NCBI GenBank assembly: GCA_032718475.1
Contig: JAUCBJ010007818.1
Span: forward strand, 1-57,893
DNA from: Nemertoderma westbladi
Taxonomy: Eukaryota; Xenacoelomorpha; Nemertodermatida; Nemertodermatidae
Direction of reading: 5' to 3'
DNA: 57,893 nucleotides
Shown here: piece after piece, positions 9,311-21,557 of the stretch
How the letters are laid out: each line of letters starts with the position of its first letter
Numbering within the stretch: position 1 is the first letter of the stretch
Made by a program: the position numbers and the translations under genes
Notes under the pieces: model-generated
The model's input: only the letters and a program-made list of their open reading frames with translations
Told to the model about the DNA's origin: nothing
Databases searched by the model: none

Positions 9311-12300
9311 CAGATATACAGAGTGACAGATATACAGAGCGACAGATATACAGAGCGACAGATATACAGAGCGATAGATCTACAGAGCGACAGATCTACA
9401 GAGCGACAGATCTACAGAGCGACAGATCTACAGAGCGACAGATCTACAGAGCGACAGATCTACAGACAGATCTACAGAGCGACAGATCTACAGAGCGACA
9501 GATCTACAGAGCGACAGATCTACAGAGCGACAGATCTACAGAGCGACAGATCTACAGATCTACAGAGCGACAGATCTACAGAGCGACAGAGCGACAGATC
9601 TACAGAGCGACAGATCTACAGAGCGACAGATCTACAGAGCGACAGATCTACAGAGTGACAGATCTACAGAGCGACAGATCTACAGAGCGACAGATCTACA
9701 GAGCGACAGATCTACAGAGCAACAGATCTACAGAGCGACAGATCTACAGAGCGACAGATCTACAGAGCGACAGATCTACAGAGCGACAGATCTACAGAGC
9801 GACAGATCTACAGAGCGACAGATCTACAGACAGATCTACAGAGCGACAGATCTACAGAGCGACAGATCTACAGAGCGACAGATCTACAGAGCGACAGATC
9901 TACAGAGCGACAGATCTACAGAGCGACAGATCTACAGAGCGACAGATCTACAGACAGATCTACAGAGCGACAGATCTACAGAGCGACAGATCTACAGAGC
10001 GACAGATCTACAGAGCGACAGATCTACAGAGCGACAGATCTACAGACAGATCTACAGAGCGACAGATCTACAGAGCGACAGATCTACAGAGCGACAGATC
10101 TACAGAGCGACAGATCTACAGAGCGACAGATCTACAGAGCGACAGATCTACAGACAGATCTACAGAGCGACAGATCTACAGAGTGACAGATCTACAGAGC
10201 GACAGATCTACAGAGCGACAGATCTACAGAGCGACAGATCTACAGAGCGACAGATCTACAGAGCGACAGATCTACAGAGCGACAGATCTACAGAGCGACA
10301 GATCTACAGAGCGACAGATCTACAGAGCGACAGATCTACAGAGCGACAGATCTACAGAGCGACAGATCTACAGAGCGACAGATCTACAGACAGATCTACA
10401 GAGCGACAGATCTACAGAGCGACAGATCTACAGAGCGACAGATCTACAGAGCGACAGATCTACAGAGCGACAGATCTACAGATCTACAGAGCGACAGATC
10501 TACAGAGCGACAGATCTACAGAGCGACAGAGCGACAGATCTACAGATCTACAGAGCGACAGAGCGACAGAGCGACAGATCTACAGAGCGACAGATCTACA
10601 GATCTACAGAGCGACAGAGCGACAGATCTACAGAGCGACAGATCTACAGAGCGACAGATCTACAGAGCGACAGATCTACAGAGCGACAGATCTACAGAGC
10701 GACAGATCTACAGAGCGACAGATCTACAGAGCGACAGATCTACAGAGCGACAGATCTACAGAGCGACAGATCTACAGAGCGACAGATCTACAGAGCAACA
10801 GATCTACAGAGCGACAGATCTACAGAGCGACAGATCTACAGACAGATCTACAGAGCGACAGATCTACAGAGCGACAGATCTACAGAGCGACAGATCTACA
10901 GAGCGACAGATCTACAGAGCGACAGATCTACAGAGCGACAGATCTACAGAGCGACAGATCTACAGAGCGACAGATCTACAGAGCGACAGATCTACAGACA
11001 GATCTACAGAGCGACAGATCTACAGAGCGACAGATCTACAGAGCGACAGATCTACAGAGAGACAGATCTACAGACAGATCTACAGAGCGACAGATCTACA
11101 GACAGATCTACAGAGTGACAGATCTACAGAGCGACAGATCTACAGATCTACAGAGCGACAGAGCAACAGAGCGACAGATCTACAGAGCGACAGATTACAG
11201 AGCGACAGATCTACAGACAGATCTACAGAGCGACAGATCTACAGAGCGACAGATCTACAGAGCGACAGATCTACAGAGCGACAGATCTACAGAGCGACAG
11301 ATCTACAGACAGATCTACAGAGCGACAGATCTACAGAGCGACAGATCTACAGAGCGACAGATCTACAGAGCGACAGATCTACAGAGCGACAGATCTACAG
11401 AGCGACAGATCTACAGAGCGACAGATCTACAGAGCGACAGATCTACAGAGCGACAGATCTACAGAGCGACAGATCTACAGAGCGACAGATCTACAGAGCG
11501 ACAGATCTACAGAGCGACAGATCTACAGACAGATCTACAGAGCGACAGATCTACAGAGCGACAGATCTACAGAGCGACAGATCTACAGAGCGACAGATCT
11601 ACAGAGCGACAGATCTACAGACAGATCTACAGAGCGACAGATCTACAGAGCGACAGATCTACAGAGCGACAGATCTACAGAGCGACAGATCTACAGAGCG
11701 ACAGATCTACAGATCTACAGAGCGACAGATCTACAGAGCGACAGATCTACAGAGCGACAGATCTACAGAGCGACAGATCTACAGAGCGACAGATCTACAG
11801 AGCGACAGATCTACAGAGCGACAGATCTACAGAGCGACAGATCTACAGAGCGACAGATCTACAGAGCGACAGATCTACAGAGCGACAGATCTACAGAGCG
11901 ACAGATCTACAGACAGATCTACAGAGCGACAGATCTACAGAGCGACAGATCTACAGAGCGACAGATCTACAGATCTACAGAGCGACAGATCTACAGAGCG
12001 ACAGATCTACAGATCTACAGAGCGACAGATCTACAGAGCGACAGATCTACAGAGCGACAGATCTACAGAGCGACAGATCTACAGATCTACAGAGCGACAG
12101 AGCGACAGATCTACAGATCTACAGAGCGACAGAGCGACAGATCTACAGAGCGACAGATCTACAGAGCGACAGATCTACAGATCTACAGAGCGACAGATCT
12201 ACAGAGCGACAGATCTACAGAGCGACAGATCTACAGAGCGACAGATCTACAGAGCGACAGATCTACAGAGCGACAGATCTACAGACAGATCTACAGAGCG

Positions 12301-15300
12301 ACAGATCTACAGAGCGACAGATCTACAGAGCAACAGATCTACAGAGCGACAGATCTACAGAGCGACAGATCTACAGACAGATCTACAGAGCGACAGATCT
12401 ACAGAGCGACAGATCTACAGAGCGACAGATCTACAGAGCGACAGATCTACAGAGCGACAGATCTACAGAGCGACAGATCTACAGAGCAACAGATCTACAG
12501 AGCGACAGATCTACAGAGCGACAGATCTACAGACAGATCTACAGAGCGACAGATCTACAGAGCGACAGATCTACAGAGCGACAGATCTACAGAGCGACAG
12601 ATCTACAGACAGATCTACAGAGCGACAGATCTACAGACAGATCTACAGAGTGACAGATCTACAGAGCGACAGATCTACAGAGCGACAGATCTACAGATCT
12701 ACAGAGCGACAGAGCGACAGATCTACAGAGCGACAGATTAACAGAGCGACAGATCTACAGAGCGACAGATCTTCAGAGCGACAGATCTACAGATCTACAG
12801 AGCGACAGATCTACAGAGCGACAGATCTACAGAGCGACAGATCTACAGAGCGACAGATCTACAGAGCGACAGATCTACAGAGCGACAGATCTACAGAGCG
12901 ACAGATCTACAGAGCAACAGATCTACAGAGCGACAGATCTACAGAGCGACAGATCTACAGACAGATCTACAGAGCGACAGATCTACAGAGCGACAGATCT
13001 ACAGAGCGACAGATCTACAGAGCGACAGATCTACAGAGCGACAGATCTACAGAGCGACAGATCTACAGAGCAACAGATCTACAGAGCGACAGATCTACAG
13101 AGCGACAGATCTACAGACAGATCTACAGAGCGACAGATCTACAGAGCGACAGATCTACAGAGCGACAGATCTACAGAGCGACAGATCTACAGAGCGACAG
13201 ATCTACAGACAGATCTACAGAGCGACAGATCTACAGACAGATCTACAGACAGATCTACAGAGCGACAGATCTACAGAGCGACAGATCTACAGAGCGACAG
13301 ATCTACAGATCTACAGAGCGACAGAGCAACAGAGCGACAGATCTACAGAGCGACAGATTAACAGAGCGACAGATCTACAGAGCGACAGATCTTCAGAGCG
13401 ACAGATCTACAGATCTACAGAGCGACAGATCTACAGATCTACAGAGCGACAGATCTACAGATCTACAGAGCGACAGATCTACAGATCTACAGAGCGACAG
13501 ATCTACAGAGCGACAGATCTACAGAGCGACAGATCTACAGAGCAACAGATCTACAGAGCGACAGATCTACAGAGCGACAGATCTACAGAGCGACAGATCT
13601 ACAGAGCGACAGATCTACAGAGCGACAGATCTACAGAGCGACAGATCTACAGAGCGACAGATCTACAGAGCGACAGATCTACAGAGCGACAGATCTACAG
13701 AGCGACAGATCTACAGAGCGACAGAGCGACAGATCTACAGATCTACAGAGCGACAGAGCGACAGATCTACAGATCTACAGAGCGACAGAGCGACAGATCT
13801 ACAGAGCGACAGATCTACAGAGCGACAGATCTACAGAGCGACAGATCTACAGAGCGACAGATCTACAGAGCGACAGATCTACAGAGCGACAGATCTACAG
13901 AGCGACAGATCTACAGAGCGACAGATCTACAGAGCGACAGATCTACAGACAGATCTACAGAGCGACAGATCTACAGAGCGACAGATCTACAGAGCAACAG
14001 ATCTACAGAGCGACAGATCTACAGAGCGACAGATCTACAGACAGATCTACAGAGCGACAGATCTACAGAGCGACAGATCTACAGAGCGACAGATCTACAG
14101 AGCGACAGATCTACAGAGCGACAGATCTACAGAGCGACAGATCTACAGAGCAACAGATCTACAGAGCGACAGATCTACAGAGCGACAGATCTACAGACAG
14201 ATCTACAGAGCGACAGATCTACAGAGCGACAGATCTACAGAGCGACAGATCTACAGAGCGACAGATCTACAGACAGATCTACAGAGCGACAGATCTACAG
14301 ACAGATCTACAGAGTGACAGATCTACAGAGCGACAGATCTACAGAGCGACAGATCTACAGATCTACAGAGCGACAGATCTACAGAGCGACAGATCTACAG
14401 AGCGACAGATCTACAGAGCGACAGATCTACAGAGCGACAGATCTACAGATCTACAGAGCGACAGATCTACAGAGCGACAGATCTACAGAGCGACAGATCT
14501 ACAGAGCGACAGATCTACAGATCTACAGAGCGACAGATCTACAGAGCGACAGATCTACAGAGCAACAGATCTACAGAGCGACAGATCTACAGAGCGACAG
14601 ATCTACAGACAGATCTACAGAGCGACAGATCTACAGAGCGACAGATCTACAGAGCGACAGATCTACAGAGCGACAGATCTACAGAGCGACAGATCTACAG
14701 AGCGACAGATCTACAGAGCAACAGATCTACAGAGCGACAGATCTACAGAGCGACAGATCTACAGACAGATCTACAGAGCGACAGATCTACAGAGCGACAG
14801 ATCTACAGAGCGACAGATCTACAGAGCGACAGATCTACAGAGCGACAGATCTACAGACAGATCTACAGAGCGACAGATCTACAGACAGATCTACAGACAG
14901 ATCTACAGAGCGACAGATCTACAGAGCGACAGATCTACAGAGCGACAGATCTACAGATCTACAGAGCGACAGAGCAACAGAGCGACAGATCTACAGAGCG
15001 ACAGATTAACAGAGCGACAGATCTACAGAGCGACAGATCTTCAGAGCGACAGATCTACAGAGCGACAGATCTACAGATCTACAGAGCGACAGATCTACAG
15101 ATCTACAGAGCGACAGATCTACAGATCTACAGAGCGACAGATCTACAGAGCGACAGATCTACAGATCTACAGAGCGACAGATCTACAGAGCGACAGATCT
15201 ACAGAGCGACAGATCTACAGAGCGACAGATCTACAGAGCGACAGATCTACAGAGCGACAGATCTACAGAGCGACAGATCTACAGACAGATCTACAGAGCG

Positions 15301-17843
15301 ACAGATCTACAGAGCGACAGATCTACAGAGCGACAGATCTACAGAGCGACAGATCTACAGAGCGACAGATCTACAGAGCGACAGATCTACAGACAGATCT
15401 ACAGAGCGACAGATCTACAGAGCGACAGATCTACAGAGCGACAGATCTACAGAGCGACAGATCTACAGAGCGACAGATCTACAGACAGATCTACAGAGCG
15501 ACAGATCTACAGAGCGACAGATCTACAGAGCGACAGATCTACAGAGCGACAGATCTACAGAGCGACAGATCTACAGAGCGACAGATCTACAGACAGATCT
15601 ACAGAGCGACAGATCTACAGAGTGACAGATCTACAGAGCGACAGATCTACAGAGCGACAGATCTACAGAGCGACAGATCTACAGATCTACAGAGCGACAG
15701 ATCTACAGAGCGACAGATCTACAGAGCGACAGATCTACAGAGCGACAGATCTACAGAGCGACAGATCTACAGAGCGACAGATCTACAGAGCAACAGATCT
15801 ACAGAGCGACAGATCTACAGAGCGACAGATCTACAGAGCGACAGATCTACAGACAGATCTACAGAGCGACAGATCTACAGAGCGACAGATCTACAGAGCG
15901 ACAGATCTACAGAGCGACAGATCTACAGATCTACAGAGCGACAGATCTACAGAGCGACAGATCTACAGATCTACAGAGCGACAGATCTACAGAGCGACAG
16001 ATCTACAGAGCGACAGAGCGACAGATCTACAGAGCGACAGAGCGACAGATCTACAGAGCGACAGATCTACAGATCTACAGAGCGACAGAGCGACAGATCT
16101 ACAGAGCGACAGATCTACAGAGCGACAGATCTACAGAGCGACAGATCTACAGAGCGACAGATCTACAGAGCGACAGATCTACAGAGCGACAGATCTACAG
16201 AGCGACAGATCTACAGAGCGACAGATCTACAGAGCGACAGATCTACAGACAGATCTACAGAGCGACAGATCTACAGAGCGACAGATCTACAGAGCAACAG
16301 ATCTACAGAGCGACAGATCTACAGAGCGACAGATCTACAGACAGATCTACAGAGCGACAGATCTACAGAGCGACAGATCTACAGAGCGACAGATCTACAG
16401 AGCGACAGATCTACAGAGCGACAGATCTACAGAGCGACAGATCTACAGAGCAACAGATCTACAGAGCGACAGATCTACAGAGCGACAGATCTACAGACAG
16501 ATCTACAGAGCGACAGATCTACAGAGCGACAGATCTACAGAGCGACAGATCTACAGAGCGACAGATCTACAGACAGATCTACAGAGCGACAGATCTACAG
16601 ACAGATCTACAGAGTGACAGATCTACAGAGCGACAGATCTACAGAGCGACAGATCTACAGATCTACAGAGCGACAGAGCAACAGAGCGACAGATCTACAG
16701 AGCGACAGATTAACAGAGCGACAGATCTACAGAGCGACAGATCTTCAGAGCGACAGATCTACAGATCTACAGAGCGACAGATCTACAGAGCGACAGATCT
16801 ACAGAGCGACAGATCTACAGAGCGACAGATCTACAGAGCGACAGATCTACAGATCTACAGAGCGACAGATCTACAGAGCGACAGATCTACAGAGCAACAG
16901 ATCTACAGAGCGACAGATCTACAGAGCGACAGATCTACAGACAGATCTACAGAGCGACAGATCTACAGAGCGACAGATCTACAGAGCGACAGATCTACAG
17001 AGCGACAGATCTACAGAGCGACAGATCTACAGAGCAACAGATCTACAGAGCGACAGATCTACAGAGCGACAGATCTACAGACAGATCTACAGAGCGACAG
17101 ATCTACAGAGCGACAGATCTACAGAGCGACAGATCTACAGAGCGACAGATCTACAGACAGATCTACAGAGCGACAGATCTACAGACAGATCTACAGACAG
17201 ATCTACAGAGCGACAGATCTACAGAGCGACAGATCTACAGAGCGACAGATCTACAGAGCGACAGAGCAACAGAGCGACAGATCTACAGAGCGACAGATTA
17301 ACAGAGCGACAGATCTACAGAGCGACAGATCTTCAGAGCGACAGATCTACAGATCTACAGAGCGACAGATCTACAGATCTACAGAGCGACAGATCTACAG
17401 AGCGACAGATCTACAGATCTACAGATCTACAGAGCGACAGATCTACAGATCTACAGAGCGACAGATCTACAGATCTACAGAGCGACAGAGCGACAGAGCG
17501 ACAGATCTACAGAGCGACAGATCTACAGAGCGACAGATCTACAGATCTACAGAGCGACAGATCTACAGAGCGACAGATCTACAGAGCGACAGATCTACAG
17601 AGCGACAGAGCGACAGATCTACAGAGCGACAGATCTACAGAGCGACAGATCTACAGAGCGACAGATCTACAGAGCGACAGATCTACAGAGCGACAGATCT
17701 ACAGAGCGACAGATCTACAGAGCGACAGATCTACAGAGCGACAGATCTACAGAGCGACAGAGCGACAGATCTACAGAGCGACAGATCTACAGAGCAACAG
17801 ATCTACAGAGCGACAGATCTACAGAGCGACAGATCTACAGACA
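9311..17843 (+). repeat. 16-bp satellite array, about 8.5 kb
   Basis: Tandem units of GAGCGACAGATCTACA, roughly 530 copies. The unit is a dimer of two related 8-mers, GAGCGACA and GATCTACA (two differences). Length variants arise by dropping or doubling an 8-mer or by a 4-base GACA unit. The first few units read GATATACA/GAGTGACA and are the most diverged. The period is not a multiple of three, so all forward frames run through the same 16-residue repeat; the long open frames are artefacts. Each unit has a BglII site (AGATCT). Linked variants recur at kilobase spacing. Confidence 0.97.
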
Positions 17844-17902
17844 TCACGATGGAGATAGTGGTATCAGCATGCTAAGATAGCTTACTTTCGTGGCTCGCCC
17901 CA
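17844..17902 (-). repeat. right flank of the 16-bp array, dispersed repeat
   Basis: From about 17860 the sequence TGGTATCAGCATGCTAAG and TTTCGTGGCTCGCCCCAC matches the reverse complement of 53328-53372, with similarity ending at CGCCCCAC. Together with the left flank this shows that the array is internal to a repeat that has a second copy near the other end of the window. Confidence 0.65.
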
Positions 17903-19153
17903 CCATGTAGGCCTACATTAGGCCTACTGCACCTGTACTACAAAGACACAAGTGAAACATTTGGAAAACAGTCTAATAAAGTTATTATCGCGCGGCTATT
18001 ATATAGCCGCGCCTTAGTATTTTATTAAATTTGCTTTATACAGTAGATGTTAAAATTATAATTATTATAATCTTTTAAAAATAAATTGAAGAATTTCCCC
18101 TTATGGCAAAATTGTGTGTCACTGAATGTTGTGCCCATGCGAAGCGAAGTATACCAGATTTATGCTGTTATATTTCGCTTTGCAGTTACGAATTAGTAGG
18201 CCTATCTGAACAGGTTATAAGATAGATCCGATAGATATAAATCAGCGCTATAAAACATTAACATTTTTTTAAGAAATTAAAAAAAAAACATAAATTCTTC
18301 ATATATCAAATTCCAAGATAAACCTGGTATTCTTCATTCTTCACATGAAAACACCGTGAAAACCTGGTATTCTTCACATGGGGGGGGGGGGGGGGGGGGG
18401 GGTTGCTGTCTGTTCTATATACTGCTGAGTAGTCCTAGTTTCTGAAGCCGATGTCCAGTAAACTCTGATTTATTGGAGATTTTCATAAAATTTTCACTGA
18501 CCTGTCGTATATAAAATGGTATCTCGGCAACTAAATACCAGTTACTGTGGGCCTACTTATGCGTACATAGCAATAAATTGCATATGAAATTTAAATAATT
18601 GATGCGAGACTGGCCCACTAATTGCTAGGAATTGAAAATGACAAATATTGCCTGCTAAGATAATATTTTATTTTATATTTTGAGCTTATTGAGTTATACA
18701 ATATTTAATGACAGTATATCTGAGAACAAAAAAATAAAACTCTCAATTCATTCTCTAAACTATGGCGTGACATTATTTATTAGTTGTATGTGTTAGTAAA
18801 TACATTGTATGTATTACAGTAAAAAGCAGAATATCGTTCATAACAGCTGTGAGCTGGCTTCTCTTTTCCCATTGGTTGGCTTAAGGGACCCATTCCGGAT
18901 GAATCAGAAAAGAACGCCTCCACCTGGGCGATGGACGCGCAAAGAATCCCAGCGTGTGCCCATTGGCTGGCGGTGGTGGCCAATAGACGTTCGGCATATT
19001 CTGTAAAGCTTGTTGTTCAGCTAATCGCTTTCTGTAAAATATTCGTAAAAATAAGAGACTTTATTATTGATTTAATCAAATAAACGTTTTCTCTGCCCTA
19101 AATCCTTAAATGGTAGTTAAATGAGTGCTGGAATTTCCTCTGGGAGTATAGTT
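17903..19153. other. non-coding; hairpin, G tract, CCAAT-like boxes
   Basis: No gene is supported. A perfect inverted repeat of 10-base arms (GCGCGGCTAT at 17990-17999, ATAGCCGCGC at 18003-18012) and a 23-base G run at 18380-18402 stand out. Between about 18860 and 18985 a locally GC-richer patch has three CCAAT-type boxes (CCCATTGGTTGG, CCCATTGGCTGG, GGCCAATAG), which could be promoter-like, but no transcript start or coding exon follows that I can see. Confidence 0.45.
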
Positions 19154-19159
19154 CTGGAG

Positions 19160-20368
19160 TACGGTGGCCCAGAACGGCCAAGCAACTTTTTAAATGTGAA
19201 AGTGTCCTTTTCAGTGCTAAAGTGTTCTTTTTAGTGTGAAAATGATATTTTCAGTGTGAAAATGATATTTTCATTGTGAAAGTGTAAATCTGAAAGTGCG
19301 AAAGTGTAAATTTGAAAGTGCGAAAGTGTAAATTTGAAAGTGCGAAAGTGTAAATTTGAAAGTGCGAAAGTGTAAATTTGAAAGTGTAAATTTGAAAGTG
19401 CGAAAGTGTAAATTTGAAAGTGCGAAAGTGTAAATTTGAAAGTGAGAAAGTGTAAATTTGAAATTGAGAAAGTGTAAATTTGAAAGTGAGAAAGTGTAAA
19501 TTTGAAAGTGAGAAAGTGTAAATTTGAAAGTGAGAAGTGTAAATTTAAATCCGAATTATGGCGGGAAATTTAAATTCAGATGGGTCGGCCAGACCATGTG
19601 CTGTAAAGTATACATAGAGAGGCCTATCCACTGTACCGGTACATTTGGCAGTTAGTAATACAGAACATAAAACAGTAATATTACTGTATTATTGACATGT
19701 CAGCAGAATGCATCCGTACTAATGCGCTGTTGTGGTCTATTCTGTCATGGCGGGATATGACGAAATCAAACTAAAAAATTATTTCCGTCAGGGTTTGACA
19801 TATGTGGAGATTGTAAAGATTATGCGGGTTAGAGAAAATGTCCAAATCAGTGCACGTACGATAAGAAGACGTCTTAAAGACTTACATTTAGTACGCAGAT
19901 ACGGATGCATTCTGCTGACATGTCAATAATATTACTGTTTTATGTTCTGTATTACTAACTGCCAAATGTACCGGTACAGTGGATAGGCCTCTATCTATAT
20001 TTTACAGCACATGGTCTGGCCTACCCATCTGAATTTAAATTTCCCGCCATAATTCGGATTTAAATTTACACTTTCTCACTTTCAAATTTACACTTTCTCA
20101 CTTTCAAATTTACACTTTCGCAATTCAAATTTACACTTTCGCACTTTCAAATTTACACTTTCGCACTTTCAAATTTACACTTTCCCACTTTCAAATTTAC
20201 ACTTTCAAATTTACACTTTCGCACTTTCAAATTTACACTTTCAAATTTACACTTTCAAATTTACACTTTCACAATGAAAAGATAATTTTCACACTGAAAA
20301 GAACACTTTAGCACTGAAAAGTACACTTTCACATTTAAAAAGTTTCTTGGCCGTACTGGGCCACCGTA
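19160..20368. mobile_element. foldback-type DNA element with tandem-repeat arms
   Basis: Long inverted arms (19160-19718 and 19900-20368) surround a 181-bp loop. The termini read TACGGTGGCCCAG and CTGGGCCACCGTA, and CTGGAG is duplicated outside them (19154-19159 and 20369-20374). Much of each arm is a tandem array of a 22-bp unit (GTGTAAATTTGAAAGTGCGA and variants), with different copy numbers in the two arms, so they differ in length (559 and 469 bp). The design resembles Drosophila Foldback elements, although the 6-bp target duplication differs from the 9 bp of FB. The loop holds the start of a short transposase-like reading frame. Confidence 0.8.
19747..19929 (+). CDS. short helix-turn-helix protein fragment, transposase-like
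   Basis: From ATG 19747 the frame encodes about 60 residues. The core (EIKLKNYFRQGLTYVEI, then SARTIRRRLKDLHLVRR) has the spacing of a helix-turn-helix that in metazoan integrase-domain proteins precedes a DDE catalytic core; that comparison is from memory of the pattern, not a search. The last ten residues are read into the right inverted arm and end in a TGTCAATAA context, so the rest of the putative transposase is missing. It probably marks the autonomous parent of the foldback element. Expression is not supported by any visible signal. Confidence 0.45.
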   Translation: MAGYDEIKLKNYFRQGLTYVEIVKIMRVRENVQISARTIRRRLKDLHLVRRYGCILLTCQ

Positions 20369-20427
20369 CTGGAGGGACCGCACTGGAAATAAATGGTCAG
20401 ACTTTGCGGGGATTCCCTGGCATAACA

Positions 20428-21557
20428 GTAGAAGATACTGTAACGGTAGAAGATACTGTAACGGTAGAAGATACTGTAACGGTAGAAGATACTGTAACGG
20501 TAGAAGATACTGTAACGGTAGAAGATACTGTAACGGTAGAAGATACTGTAACGGTAGAAGATACTGTAACGGTAGAAGATACTGTAAGGGTAGAAAATAC
20601 TGTAACGGTAGAAGATACTGTAACGGTAGAATATACTGTAACGGTAGAAGATACTGTAACGGTAGAAGATACTGTAACGGTAGAAGATACTGTAAATGGT
20701 GGAATATACTGTAAATGGTGGAATATACTGTAACGGTAGAAGATACTGTAACGGTAGAAGATACTGTAACGGTAGAAGATACTGTAAAGGGTGGAATATA
20801 CTGTAACGGTAGAAGATACTGTAACGGTAGAAGATACTGTAAAGGGTGGAATATACTGTAACGGTAGAAGATACTGTAACGGTAGAAGATACTGTAACGG
20901 TAGAAGATACTGTAACGGTAGAAGATACTGTAACGGTAGAAGATACTGTAACGGTAGAAGATACTGTAACGGTAGATTATACTGTAAGGGTAGAAGATAC
21001 TGTAACGGTAGAAGATACTGTAACGGTAGAAGATACTGTAAAGGGTGGAATATACTGTAACGGTAGAAGATACTGTAACGGTAGAAGATACTGTAACGGT
21101 AGAAGATACTGTAACGGTAGAAGATACTGTAACGGTAGAAGATACTGTAACGGTAGAAGATACTGTAACGGTAGAAGATACTGTAACGGTAGAAGATACT
21201 GTAAGGGTAGAAAATACTGTAACGGTAGAAGATACTGTAACGGTAGAATATACTGTAACGGTAGAAGATACTGTAACGGTAGAAGATACTGTAACGGTAG
21301 AAGATACTGTAACGGTAGAAGATACTGTAACGGTAGAAGATACTGTAACGGTAGAAGATACTGTAATGGTAGAAGATACTGTAACGGTAGAAGATACTGT
21401 AACGGTAGAAAATACTGTAACGGTAGAAGATACTGTAACGGTAGAATATACTGTAACGGTAGAAGATACTGTAACGGTAGAAGATACTGTAACGGTTGAC
21501 GATACTGTAACGGTAGAAGATACTGTAACGGTAGAAGATACTGTAACGGTAGAAGAT
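20428..21557 (+). repeat. 18-bp minisatellite, first block
   Basis: Tandem units of GTAACGGTAGAAGATACT. Variants include GTAAAGGGTGGAATATAC, GTAAATGGTGGAATATAC, GTAAGGGTAGAAAATACT and GTAACGGTTGACGATACT. Because 18 is a multiple of three and the unit has few stops on either strand, long apparent proteins (repeats of VEDTVT, CNGRRY, LLPLQY, YSIFYR, SSTVTV) appear in many frames; none should be taken as a gene. The order of variants is repeated in the block starting at 23324. Confidence 0.97.

Noticed and set aside
9311-17858. Long open frames made of TDLQSDRSTERQIYRA repeats
   Set aside because: The 16-bp unit is read in all three frames in turn and has no stop unless mutated. The frames are a by-product of the satellite, without start context, splice sites or non-repeat domains.
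18860-19010. Promoter with three CCAAT boxes
   Set aside because: The boxes are present, but there is no nearby exon, TATA or start signal. I kept it only as a remark on the stretch.
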